Of a DNA stretch of 64,000 nucleotides, positions 8,493-16,911 are shown one piece after another. The stretch's first letter is position 1. Every line of letters begins with the position of its first letter. Below the pieces are notes generated by a model that made no database searches, had not been told where the DNA came from, and saw nothing but the letters and a program-made list of their open reading frames with translations. The translations under genes were made by a program, and so were the position numbers. Source of the DNA: CAIWHR01 sp963813415 (GTDB lineage Bacteria > Pseudomonadota > Gammaproteobacteria > Burkholderiales > Casimicrobiaceae); the NCBI GenBank assembly GCA_963813415.1, contig CAWEYW010000009.1, positions 930,001 to 994,000 of the forward strand, given 5' to 3'.

Positions 8493-8510
8493 CACCTCCA
8501 CAGGGAGGTG
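8493..8510. repeat. Hairpin upstream of the outer-membrane barrel gene
   Basis: Perfect inverted repeat CACCTCC/GGAGGTG with a 4-base loop, inside a longer imperfect repeat GAGCAC/GTGCTC. It lies in the leader region of the barrel gene, 27 bp before its GTG. A second stem, GCGGCA/TGCCGC at 8601-8615, sits just below the znuB stop and may end that transcript. Confidence 0.35.
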
Positions 8511-8630
8511 CTCACTGGCCCCCTTTCGGCGCCCTGGAGTTCCGCGTCCACGGCGGAGCTGTACGCGGGAGACGTCGTGACGATACATCGGACCCTTGCG
8601 GCGGCACGCTGCCGCACCAATCACCCGCCT

Positions 8631-9425
8631 CTAATCGCCCGCGCCCGATTGCAGCGCGGTCCGAAGCACCCTCTGGAATGCCGGCGATACCAGGAAGTAC
8701 ACCAGGCCGACCCCGACGAGGCTCCATACGATCACCGGTCCCGACGGCAGGTCCGCGGCCGTGGAGAACACGAGTCCAAGGGCATAACCGAGCGCCGCGA
8801 GCGCCCAGGCTGTCGGCAACCGGTGCTGCGTCTGGCGGCGCGTCGCGAGCGGCGGGACGATCAGCGTCGCGAACACGAGGTACAACCCAACGAGCTGCAC
8901 TGACAGCGTCACGGCGCACGCAAACACCAGATAGAAACCCGTGCGGCCGAGCCGTGCGCCAACGCCAAACCACAACGCGAGGATCACTGCATATGCCACG
9001 GCCACCGCGACGAGCTGCTTCGGCTGCACCCACAGAATCTGGCCGACGAGCAGGTCCTGCAGGTGCTCGCCACCATGCACGTTGCTCGCCAGCAACAGGA
9101 TGCCGCCCGTCGCGGCCAGCACGAACACGACGCCGATCACCGCTTCCTGCACCTCGGGCCACCAGCGCTCGGTCAGGTTCAGGAGCAATGCGCCGAGCAG
9201 CGCCGCGACGAACGCGGCCACCTGCACGCCAAGCCCCTGCGGCTCGAAACCGAAGCGGTCGGCGAGCAGGACGCCGGCGCCGGCAATCTGCGCGATCGCG
9301 AGATCGATGAACACGATGCCGCGTGCGAGCACCTGCGTACCCAGCGGGACATGCGTCGCCGCGACCAGGATGCCGGCGGCCAGCGCCGGCAGCAGGATGC
9401 TCCAGTCCCAGCCGCCCGCGTTCAT
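8631..9425 (-). CDS. znuB: Zinc/manganese-type ABC transporter permease
   Basis: A 264-residue inner-membrane protein with about eight hydrophobic helices, of the ABC-3 family that includes ZnuB and MntB. The helix HVPLGTQVLARGIVFIDLAIAQ and the later LVGLYLVFATLIVPPLATRR are typical of the family, the second covering the ATPase-coupling loop. The longest frame starts at 9776 but overlaps the binding-protein gene; the ATG at 9425 overlaps that gene's TGA by 4 bp and is clearly the real start. An ATPase gene (znuC) is not present next to it. Confidence 0.88.
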   Translation of the reverse strand: MNAGGWDWSILLPALAAGILVAATHVPLGTQVLARGIVFIDLAIAQIAGAGVLLADRFGFEPQGLGVQVAAFVAALLGALLLNLTERWWPEVQEAVIGVVFVLAATGGILLLASNVHGGEHLQDLLVGQILWVQPKQLVAVAVAYAVILALWFGVGARLGRTGFYLVFACAVTLSVQLVGLYLVFATLIVPPLATRRQTQHRLPTAWALAALGYALGLVFSTAADLPSGPVIVWSLVGVGLVYFLVSPAFQRVLRTALQSGAGD

Positions 9426-10333
9426 TGCGCCCCCTTGAGCAGGCGCGCAATGGTGTCGTCGAATAGTCCGAACAGGTCGCGCGCCTGCTCGCCGCCACCC
9501 ACGGTAAAGGGCAGCGTCACGACACTGATCTTCGCGCGCTCGGCGATCCACTGCGACGCGCGATCGCTCTGGTAAGCCGGCCGCAGCACCATGCGCGCGG
9601 GCTGCCGCTGCAAGGTCGCGAGCACCTCCGACAGGTACCCGACGGTCGGCTCGACGCCGGGCTTGGGTTCGAGCGTCGCGACCTGTTTGAGACCGAGCCA
9701 GGCGATGAGGTAGCTGAAGCTCGTGTGCTGCACCACCACCGGGGTCCCGCGCAATGGCGCCGCCGCCTGCTCCCATTTCGTGATGGCCGCACGCCAGCGC
9801 TCGTCGAAGCTCTTGTACCGGGCGTCATAGTAGGCGGCGTTAGCGGCATCGATGGCGGCAAGACGCGCCGCGAGCGCGGTCGCAACACGCGTGATGTTGC
9901 GGGCATCGGTGTGCACGTGCGGATTGCCCGTCGGGTGCACGTCACCCTCGGAGCGATCGACGCGGGCCGGCTTTTCGAGCGTCTGTACGAACGATGCCGC
10001 CTCGAAATACCCCGGCTGGCCGGGACGCAGCTTCGGGTTACCGGACTGCTGGATCACCAGCGGAATCCAGCCGATCTCGAGTTCCGCGCCAGTCGCGACC
10101 AGCATATCCGCGTTGCGTGCGCGGGCAATCAGGCTCGGCTTCGCTTCGACGTGATGAGGGTCCTGCAATGCATTCGTGGCGGTGTAGACGTTGACCTTGT
10201 CGCCACCGAGCTCGGTGGCCAAGGCGCCCCACTCCGGGGTCGTGGCGAAAATGTTGACGGTCGCGTGGGCGGTCACGCAACCGAGGCTGCCAACCGCCAC
10301 GAGGGCAAGGAGATATCGTCGCAACATGATCAT
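9422..10333 (-). CDS. znuA: Zinc-type ABC transporter substrate-binding protein
   Basis: A 303-residue periplasmic cluster A-I metal-binding protein. After the signal peptide (LLALVAVGSLGCVTAHA) it has the family's metal histidines in NALQDPHHVEAKPSL (about residue 60), GNPHVHTDARN (about residue 150) and VVQHTSFSYL (about residue 210). The short HPTGNPHVH segment replaces the long His-rich loop of enterobacterial ZnuA. The start could be 10333 or 10327 (MIMLRR). The outer-membrane protein gene stops 5 bp upstream and znuB overlaps downstream, so the three form an operon for metal uptake; zinc is the likely metal but manganese cannot be excluded. Confidence 0.85.
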   Translation of the reverse strand: MIMLRRYLLALVAVGSLGCVTAHATVNIFATTPEWGALATELGGDKVNVYTATNALQDPHHVEAKPSLIARARNADMLVATGAELEIGWIPLVIQQSGNPKLRPGQPGYFEAASFVQTLEKPARVDRSEGDVHPTGNPHVHTDARNITRVATALAARLAAIDAANAAYYDARYKSFDERWRAAITKWEQAAAPLRGTPVVVQHTSFSYLIAWLGLKQVATLEPKPGVEPTVGYLSEVLATLQRQPARMVLRPAYQSDRASQWIAERAKISVVTLPFTVGGGEQARDLFGLFDDTIARLLKGAQ

Positions 10334-10337
10334 TCCT

Positions 10338-11708
10338 TCAGAACCTGTGCGCGCCGTGGGCGCCAAGGGTCAGGATGTACTGCAGATAGACCTGATGGTC
10401 GGTGACATCGGGCCGCGTGCGGCTTTGCGCGTATTGCAGGCGAAAGCGCGTGAACTCGGACGGCGTGTAGTCGAGCATCACCGTGCCGCGGTCCGGATGG
10501 AAGTTGCCGATGTCGAGCAGATCCGCATTTGCACCGTATTGCGGGGTGCCGGGATTCAGGCGGTCGTAGCGCAGGCCCGCGCGCCAGTACGGCATGAACT
10601 GGTAGACGCCCTGCACGTACCAGCCGCTCTGCCGTGCCGAATAGGCATCCGTTTGCGTGAGACCCAGCGCGCCATCGGCGTCGTACGTGAGGTCACCGCT
10701 CTCGCGGCGCCAGATGTACTCGCCCTGCAGCTTGAAGTTGTGCTCCTGGGCGTTGCCGTTGGGCGCGTATTTCCACACGAAATCGGCGATCGCCAGCCGG
10801 CTCGTGCCGGTGAAAGCCACGTCCGCAAGATTGCCGGCGGCGTCGAGCTGCGTGGCGGGGCGATTGTCCGCACGCGTCTCGAGGTACGACAGCCCGGCCC
10901 GCCAGCTGTGGCTCGCGCCGACGTCTCCCCCTGTGTGCGCAAAGATGCTGGCCGCGCCGGCCCCGTTACGATTGCGGAAACTGCCCGGAAAGCTATCGCC
11001 GTTTCCGAGCTCCGCACCGAACTCCAGGAACTGATCGGTGGGCGCGACCCACTTCACCTGCAGGCCGTCCTGCGCGAATTGGCCGCCGAGCAATGCCTGA
11101 TACGCAAGCGGCGCGTCGTAGAAGTCCCACGCGTGCTGGTGCTGCTCGTTGAGATAGCCGACACCCGAGAAGAAGCGGCCGAACTTCGGGACGAGGCCAT
11201 TGCCGAGCGATGGCATGAAGCCATAGGCCTCCTCGACCGAGACGGTATTTTCCGGCGTCAGCGACACCGTCAGGTTACCGGCGAAACGGTCGTCGACGTT
11301 GGCGCTGAAGGTGAGTTCCGACTCGCCGAGACCGAGGCCCCGCCGCCCGGGCGAGACCTCGTCGGTCTTGGCAAACCCGGCCAGTGCGTAATGCTGCGGG
11401 TCCTGCTTCAGGTTGGCGTAGGCACCCTGCAGAACCAGCGAAATCGCCGGATTGAAGGCGGCGATGCCCGAGGTGCCGGACGCCGGAGCGCTCGCCGCGG
11501 CCGCCATGGCACTCGTTGCTGCAGGCGCCGCAGCTTCGGCGGCCTGCAGCCGATCCTCGAGCGCACGGATGCGCGCTTCGTACTGCTCCTTGATTGTTCG
11601 AATCTGTTCGCGGATTTCCGCGAGGTCACTGTCGCTGGCAGCATAGGCCGGCGACGTGACGAGCAGCGCCGACGCGATGAGCGCCAACGCCGAATACGGC
11701 TTGGACAT
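10338..11708 (-). CDS. Outer-membrane porin-like protein linked to the metal transporter
   Basis: A 456-residue exported protein: signal peptide ending in SPAYA, a coiled-coil segment rich in Glu/Arg (SDSDLAEIREQIRTIKEQYEA onward), an Ala-rich linker, then a beta-barrel. The barrel ends ILTLGAHGAHRF, with the C-terminal Phe required for BAM assembly. Coiled-coil-plus-barrel layout resembles phosphate-selective-type porins. Its tight linkage to znuA suggests it carries zinc or a zinc chelate across the outer membrane; this is inference from context. No Zur-like palindrome was seen upstream. Start at the ATG at 11708 gives a clean signal peptide. Confidence 0.75.
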   Translation of the reverse strand: MSKPYSALALIASALLVTSPAYAASDSDLAEIREQIRTIKEQYEARIRALEDRLQAAEAAAPAATSAMAAAASAPASGTSGIAAFNPAISLVLQGAYANLKQDPQHYALAGFAKTDEVSPGRRGLGLGESELTFSANVDDRFAGNLTVSLTPENTVSVEEAYGFMPSLGNGLVPKFGRFFSGVGYLNEQHQHAWDFYDAPLAYQALLGGQFAQDGLQVKWVAPTDQFLEFGAELGNGDSFPGSFRNRNGAGAASIFAHTGGDVGASHSWRAGLSYLETRADNRPATQLDAAGNLADVAFTGTSRLAIADFVWKYAPNGNAQEHNFKLQGEYIWRRESGDLTYDADGALGLTQTDAYSARQSGWYVQGVYQFMPYWRAGLRYDRLNPGTPQYGANADLLDIGNFHPDRGTVMLDYTPSEFTRFRLQYAQSRTRPDVTDHQVYLQYILTLGAHGAHRF

Positions 11709-11768
11709 GATGCATTCCTCTGGCCACGATTGGTGCACTCCACGCAAGCAGCGTGAAGACCGGATGGG

Positions 11769-12077
11769 CTAGAGGAGGATGGGCGGCGCGCGGCTGGAGT
11801 AGTAGCTGGGCGCGGTCGTTGCGACCGGCTGGCCGACCCAGAGCACGACGAGCGGCGCCGGATGGGCCACCGCAATCGTCGTCGCATGCAGCGGAAGGGC
11901 GTGCGCGCCGCCCGCGAGCAGCGCGCACATCAGGCACGCGTCATCGGCAGGTGCGTGCAAGGCGTGCTGCGTATCGGTAAGCCGCGCGCGATCGTGCTGC
12001 AGGACGTGCACGACGCTTTCCTGCTGCACGAAAAGCAGCAGCAGGGAGAGCAGCAGGACTCGGCAGACCGGGATCAC
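11769..12077 (-). CDS. Small exported or membrane His/Cys-containing protein
   Basis: About 102 residues if started at the GTG at 12077, which places a hydrophobic signal-like helix (VLLLSLLLLFVQQ) at the N-terminus. This is followed by a His-rich stretch, VVHVLQHD ... HALHAPADDACLMCALL, with a CxxC motif, and a second hydrophobic segment. The pattern resembles DUF2946-type small envelope proteins. It is 60 bp upstream of the porin/znuA/znuB unit on the same strand, so a role in metal binding or sensing is possible. Function is not known. Confidence 0.5.
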   Translation of the reverse strand: MIPVCRVLLLSLLLLFVQQESVVHVLQHDRARLTDTQHALHAPADDACLMCALLAGGAHALPLHATTIAVAHPAPLVVLWVGQPVATTAPSYYSSRAPPILL

Positions 12078-12215
12078 GGGCGCCAGCCTAAACCATGCAA
12101 GGCGAGGCTGCAATTCACCCGAAGGTCTGAGCGTTGCGGCAATATCGGCACGGCGCCCCCTGCACGCACCAACCCCTCGCGGTCGCAAGGCCAAGCGAGC
12201 GCTACTGCACGGCCG

Positions 12216-13628
12216 CTAGAGCTTGTACGCCGCCTTCGCGAATCCGTAGGCAAGCTTCGGCGCGAGATCGAAGGCTTCGTCTTCCTCGATGCGATGCTCG
12301 ACCGCGAGTGTCGCCAGGAAGCGGCAATCGATGCGCCGCGCCACGTCATGGCGGGCGGGGATGGACAGGAATGCGCGGGTGTCGTCGTTGAAGCCGACCG
12401 TGTTGTAGAACCCGGCGGTTTCCGTGGCCTGCTCGCGGAAGCGGAGCATGCCTTCGGGACTATCGTGGAACCACCACGGCGGGCCGAGCTTCAGCACCGG
12501 ATAGTGCCCGGCCAGCGGTGCAAGCTCGCGGGCGTAAACGGTCTCGTCCAGCGTGAACAGGATCAGCGTGAGCGCGGGTTCGTTGCCGTAGCGATCGAGC
12601 AGCGGCTTCAGTGCCGTCACGTAATCGGTGCGCATCGGCATGTCGGCGCCCTTGTCGCGGCCGAACGTCTCGAACACCCGCGGATTGTGGTTGCGAAACG
12701 ATCCCGGATGGATCTGCATCACCAGGCCGTCATCGACGCTCATGCCCGCCATCTCGGTCAGCACCTGGCCGCGGAACTGCTCGGCTTCTTCCGCGCTGAT
12801 GCTGCCCGCGAGCGCACGATCGAGCAAACGTTGGCATTGCGCCGGATCGAGATCACAGGTGCGCGCCGTGGGGTGGCCGTGATCGGTCGAGGTGGCGCCC
12901 ATCGTCTTGAAAAACGCACGCCGGTTACGATGCGCCGCGAGATAGCCCGACCAGCGTGCGGTGTCCTCGCCGGTGATTTCGCCGAATTTCCGCACATTGG
13001 CCGCGAAGCCGTCGAAGGCCGGATCGACCACCGGGTCCGGACGATAAGCGGTGATCACCCGCCCCGGCCACCCACTCTCGCGAATCTTGCGATGATGCAG
13101 CAGCGGGTCGAGCGGCGACTCGGTGGTCGCGATGACTTCGATGTTGAAGCGCTCGAACAACGCCCGCGGCCGGAATGCCGGCTGCTGCAGCGCGTGGGCG
13201 ATGCGATCGTAGATGCGATCCGCGGACGCCGCGTCGAGGCGCTCATCGATACCGAAGACCGTGGACAGCGCATGATCGAACCACAGCCGTGTTGGCGTGC
13301 CGCGGAAGAGGTGATAGTGCGACGCGAAGATCTGCCAGATCGCGCGCGGATCGACATCGCTGGCGCTGCCGTCGCGGCGCGGAATGCCAAGCGACTCCAT
13401 CGAGATGCCCTGGCTGTAGAGCATCCGGAATACGTAATGGTCCGGCGTGATCAGCAGCGCAGCGGGATTGGGGAACGGGGCGTCGTCCGCGAACCATTGC
13501 GGATCGGTGTGACCGTGCGGGCTGACGATCGGCAGATCACGGATGGAGGCATAAAGCCGGCGTGCGAGATCGCGGGTCGCCGGGTCGGCGGGAAAGAGAC
13601 GGTCGGGGTGGAGCTCGAGTGGGGACAT
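12216..13628 (-). CDS. uxaC: Uronate (glucuronate/galacturonate) isomerase
   Basis: A 470-residue protein, the same length as E. coli UxaC. It interconverts D-glucuronate and D-fructuronate, or D-galacturonate and D-tagaturonate. Family features include the amidohydrolase-like metal motif SPHGHTDPQWF near residue 30, HYHLFRGTPTRLWFDH around residue 85, and the C-terminal GFNDDTRAFLSIPARHDVARR. The long in-frame extension upstream has no coding character and is excluded. It is the last gene of the uronate unit, 53 bp behind uxuB. Mannonate dehydratase and the KDG enzymes needed to finish the pathway are not in the window. Confidence 0.95.
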   Translation of the reverse strand: MSPLELHPDRLFPADPATRDLARRLYASIRDLPIVSPHGHTDPQWFADDAPFPNPAALLITPDHYVFRMLYSQGISMESLGIPRRDGSASDVDPRAIWQIFASHYHLFRGTPTRLWFDHALSTVFGIDERLDAASADRIYDRIAHALQQPAFRPRALFERFNIEVIATTESPLDPLLHHRKIRESGWPGRVITAYRPDPVVDPAFDGFAANVRKFGEITGEDTARWSGYLAAHRNRRAFFKTMGATSTDHGHPTARTCDLDPAQCQRLLDRALAGSISAEEAEQFRGQVLTEMAGMSVDDGLVMQIHPGSFRNHNPRVFETFGRDKGADMPMRTDYVTALKPLLDRYGNEPALTLILFTLDETVYARELAPLAGHYPVLKLGPPWWFHDSPEGMLRFREQATETAGFYNTVGFNDDTRAFLSIPARHDVARRIDCRFLATLAVEHRIEEDEAFDLAPKLAYGFAKAAYKL

Positions 13629-13681
13629 GTCAGGCACCGTGAGAACCCGTGCGTGGACGAGCCGCGCTCGTCCTGGCACGG

Positions 13682-15163
13682 TCAATGAGAGGCGGAGAGG
13701 TGTGCCGCGAGGGTCGCGCGTACGCCTTTGGTGAACAGGGATACGACATTGGCCGTGACGGCCGCGCGAAAGCGCATGTGCTTGCCGAGCTCGGTGCCGA
13801 ACACGGGCGCAAGGTCGAGGAAACCCGCCGCGAGCCGCACCGCGTCGCCATTCGCGGCCGCCGTGATCTCCCGGAATTGCGGCGCCAGCGGGTCGGATAC
13901 GCTGATCGCGTTGCCATGCTCGTCCGTGCCGCTCGCATAACGGATCCACCCCGCGATCGCGAGGGCGAGATGCGTGATCGAGCCTTCCCCGGCGAGGCGC
14001 TCGCGCACCGTGTTGAGCAGCCGTTGCGGCAGCTTTTGCGAGCCGTCCATGGCGATCTGCTGCGTCCGATGCGGCAGCACCGGGTTACGGAAGCGCTGCA
14101 GCAAAAGGCTGCGATAGGCACCGAGATCGATGCCCGGCGGCGGCGGCACCGTCGGCGCGATCTCCTCGGCCATCAGCCGCTCGACGAGCGCACCGAGCTG
14201 CGGGTCCGAGCATGCCTGCCAAATGTATTCGTGGCCGGCGAGATAGCCGAGATAGGCGAGGGTCGAGTGGCTGCCGTTGAGAAAGCGCAGCTTCATCGTC
14301 TCGAACGGGCCGACATCGTCCGCGAACTGCACGCCGGCGTGCTCCCACGCCGGCCGGCCGCCGGCGAAGCGGTCTTCCATCACCCATTGAAAGTATGGCT
14401 CGCAGACCACCGGCGCAGCGTCGCGCACGCCGAGAATTAGCGCGGCTTCGGCGATGTCGCGCTCGGTCGTGGCGGGCACGATGCGATCGACCATCGTGGA
14501 CGGGAACGTGACGTGTGCGCCCACCCAGTCGGCGAGCGCCGGGTCCCAGAGCTGCGCGAGCGCGAGAACGATCTGCTCGACCACCTGGCCGTTGTGCGGG
14601 AGGTTGTCGCAACACAGCACGGTGATCGGTCCTGCCCCCGCCGCGCGCCGCGCCGCGAGACCGGCGACCAGCACGCCCGGCGCGCTGCTCGGCGCATCGC
14701 GATGGGCGAGATCGTGCACGATATCCGGATGCTGTGGGTTCAGCTTCCCCGAAGCGGGATCGTGGCAGTAGCCTTTCTCGGTCACGGTCAGCGAGACGAT
14801 CCGCACCCCGGGATCGCTGAAGCGCGTCATCAGCGCCGCGCGATCGATGCCGAGGAAGAGCAGCTCCCGCACCGAGCCGACGACGCGCGCCGCCGTGCCG
14901 TCGGCGCTCTTCATCAGCAACGTGTAAAGACCGTCCTGTGCCGCGAGCATACGGGTTGCCGTCGGGGTCTTGAGGCTCACGCCGCAAATGCCCCAGCGAT
15001 CGTCGCTCGCCAGGATGTCGTCGACGACCACCGCCTGATGGGCGCGATGGAACGCACCGATGCCCAGGTGAACGATGCCGATGGCGACGCGCGACGGGTC
15101 GTAGTGCGGTCGCGCAACGTCGGCGGCGACGTCGCCGAGCGTGGCAAAGGACAGCGTATCCAT
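13682..15163 (-). CDS. uxuB: Fructuronate reductase (mannitol dehydrogenase family)
   Basis: A 493-residue NAD-dependent polyol dehydrogenase of the long-chain mannitol dehydrogenase family. The nucleotide-binding loop GIVHLGIGAFHRAHQA is at residue 30 and the catalytic signature KLRFLNGSHS (KxxxxNxxH) around residue 290. UxuB reduces D-fructuronate to D-mannonate. Tagaturonate reductase, mannitol or arabinitol dehydrogenases belong to the same family; the neighbouring uxaC makes the uronate role the best call. The upstream permease gene stops 3 bp before its start, so the two are translated from one transcript. Confidence 0.88.
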   Translation of the reverse strand: MDTLSFATLGDVAADVARPHYDPSRVAIGIVHLGIGAFHRAHQAVVVDDILASDDRWGICGVSLKTPTATRMLAAQDGLYTLLMKSADGTAARVVGSVRELLFLGIDRAALMTRFSDPGVRIVSLTVTEKGYCHDPASGKLNPQHPDIVHDLAHRDAPSSAPGVLVAGLAARRAAGAGPITVLCCDNLPHNGQVVEQIVLALAQLWDPALADWVGAHVTFPSTMVDRIVPATTERDIAEAALILGVRDAAPVVCEPYFQWVMEDRFAGGRPAWEHAGVQFADDVGPFETMKLRFLNGSHSTLAYLGYLAGHEYIWQACSDPQLGALVERLMAEEIAPTVPPPPGIDLGAYRSLLLQRFRNPVLPHRTQQIAMDGSQKLPQRLLNTVRERLAGEGSITHLALAIAGWIRYASGTDEHGNAISVSDPLAPQFREITAAANGDAVRLAAGFLDLAPVFGTELGKHMRFRAAVTANVVSLFTKGVRATLAAHLSASH

Positions 15164-15166
15164 GGT

Positions 15167-16003
15167 TCAGGCAGTCTGGGGGTGTTCCTTGACGCGGGAC
15201 ACGAGTTGCGTCGGATTGACGAAACGCAGCGCGATCAGCAGCCATATCAGCGTGACGACCATGTAGATCATCGCCATGGCATCCACCGATTGTGGTGCCC
15301 GCACGCCCGCGGCGAAGACCGCGTAATACAGCGCCACCACCAGCGTCTGCGAATCCGGCCCGGCGGTCAGGAAGGTGAGCTCGAACAAGGCGATGGTGCG
15401 TACGAGCACCAGCAGCGACGCGGCGAGAATGCCCGGCCCCAGCAGCGGCACCAGCACGTGCCAGAACATGCGGCCCGTGTTCGCCCCGAACACGCGCGCC
15501 GCGGATTCCAGGTTGGGATCGATCTGCTCGATGAACGGGGTCATCACCAGGATCACGAATGGCGCCGCCGGAATGAGGTTGGCGAGGATCACGCCGTAGA
15601 TCGTGCCGGCAAGGTGCACCTGGTAGAGCACGGTCGCGAGCGGGATGCCGTAGGTGATCGGCGGCACCATCAGCGGCAGCAGGAACAACAGCATGAGTGC
15701 GCGCTTGCCCGGAAAATTCCGCCGCGCGAGGGTGTAGGCCGCGGGTACGCCGATCAGCAGCGCCAGGAACACGACCGCGAACACGACCTCGACGGTGACG
15801 TAGAGCACCGAGTCGAGCTGGAACTCCTTCCATGCGGACGTGTACCAGGTCGTGGTCCAGCCTTCCGGCAGCCAAGTGCCGAGCCAGCGGCGGGCGAAGG
15901 AGCTCGTCGCCACCGCGGCGATCATGAAACCGATGTTGACGACGAACAGCGTCATCAGGCCCAGCAGGAGTCCACGCCAGGCGCGGTCGAGGATGTTGCT
16001 CAT
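15167..16003 (-). CDS. ABC transporter permease (PotC-type)
   Basis: A 278-residue inner-membrane permease with six predicted helices and the EAA-type coupling loop NLESAARVFGANTGRMFWHVLVP (EAA pattern ending in the conserved G). It belongs to the binding-protein-dependent permease group of polyamine, iron and phosphonate importers. Its ATG overlaps the TGA of the first permease by 4 bp, indicating coupled translation and a heterodimeric membrane channel. The genetic link to uxuB/uxaC implies uptake of a uronate or a related sugar acid, an inference from context. Confidence 0.88.
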   Translation of the reverse strand: MSNILDRAWRGLLLGLMTLFVVNIGFMIAAVATSSFARRWLGTWLPEGWTTTWYTSAWKEFQLDSVLYVTVEVVFAVVFLALLIGVPAAYTLARRNFPGKRALMLLFLLPLMVPPITYGIPLATVLYQVHLAGTIYGVILANLIPAAPFVILVMTPFIEQIDPNLESAARVFGANTGRMFWHVLVPLLGPGILAASLLVLVRTIALFELTFLTAGPDSQTLVVALYYAVFAAGVRAPQSVDAMAMIYMVVTLIWLLIALRFVNPTQLVSRVKEHPQTA

Positions 16004-16911
16004 CCCTTGCCTCCGACCACCGGCCCTCGATAGAACAGGTTGCGCAGGGCGAGCACCCCGGCGACGATCACGAGTTGCACGGCGCCCATGATCATGGCGA
16101 TCGCGGAAGCGAGCGAATAGTCGTACTGCTCGAAGGCCGCTTCGTACGCGGCGATGGAAATGACCCGCGTCGGCCCGGCGGGCGAGCCCAGCAGCACCGC
16201 AGACGGGAACACCGAGAACGCCTGCACGAACGAGAGGCAGAAGCACATCGCGAGGCCAGGTGCGAGGAGCGGCAGGTAGATCTCGCGGAACTGCGCACGC
16301 TTGTCGGCACCGAGCGTCGCTGCGGCACGTGCCAGCACGGGATCGATGCCGGTGATGTACGACAGAATCAACAGGAACGCGAAGGGGAATCCCGAGATCA
16401 CCAGCGAGATCAGCACGCCCCAGTAATTGTGCGTAAGCCGGATGGGGCCTTCGTACAGATGGAAGAACTGCAGGAACTGTGACAGCCAGCCCTTCGGTCC
16501 GAAGTAGGTCAGCATACCTTCGGCGATCAGCACGGTGCCGAGCGTGATCGGCACGACGAGGATGGTCGTCACCCAGCGCTGATACGGCGACTTGATGCGC
16601 ATCTTGTAGGCGATCGGGAGCGCGAACCCGACGTTGATCAGCGTGGCGGGCAGCGCGAGGCGCAGCGTCGTCCAGATCGTCGGCCACAGGTTGTCGGTGG
16701 TGAAGAAGTGGTGGTAGTTCGCCAGCGCGCCGCCCGCCTTCGGCTCGAATGACAACAGGAGCCCGTACAGGAACGGGTAGACGAAGAGCGACAGCATGAA
16801 GGCCGCGGCGGGAACGACGAGCAGCAGGCTGCGGTCGAACGGCGCCCGCGCGAGCGGGCCCTTGAACGCGGGGCCGGATGCGGCCTTGGCCGGCGTGGCA
16901 ACGCTACTCAT
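16000..16911 (-). CDS. ABC transporter permease (PotB-type)
   Basis: A 303-residue partner permease with six helices; the coupling loop is DPVLARAAATLGADKRAQFREIYLPL, a clear EAA motif. The first helix is LLLVVPAAAFMLSLFVYPFLYGLLLSF. The start is the ATG at 16911; the longer frame would run far into the ATPase gene. It overlaps the ATPase gene by 8 bp and the next permease by 4 bp, so all three are translated as a block. Confidence 0.88.
   Translation of the reverse strand: MSSVATPAKAASGPAFKGPLARAPFDRSLLLVVPAAAFMLSLFVYPFLYGLLLSFEPKAGGALANYHHFFTTDNLWPTIWTTLRLALPATLINVGFALPIAYKMRIKSPYQRWVTTILVVPITLGTVLIAEGMLTYFGPKGWLSQFLQFFHLYEGPIRLTHNYWGVLISLVISGFPFAFLLILSYITGIDPVLARAAATLGADKRAQFREIYLPLLAPGLAMCFCLSFVQAFSVFPSAVLLGSPAGPTRVISIAAYEAAFEQYDYSLASAIAMIMGAVQLVIVAGVLALRNLFYRGPVVGGKG

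Noticed and set aside
8345..9310. 321-codon + strand frame opposite znuB
   Set aside because: Low-complexity Arg/Ala/Pro text; znuB has clear transmembrane and coupling motifs.
11862..13688. 608-codon open frame on the + strand, opposite uxaC
   Set aside because: Arg/His/Gly-rich text with no domain; uxaC on the other strand has clear motifs and exact family length. Long antisense frames are expected at this GC content.
13629..13949. Extended N-terminus of uxaC upstream of 13628
   Set aside because: Overlaps uxuB, lacks coding character, and the shorter protein matches the E. coli length.
14085..15875. 596-codon frame covering uxuB and the permease
   Set aside because: Out of frame with two well-supported genes; composition is arginine-rich shadow.
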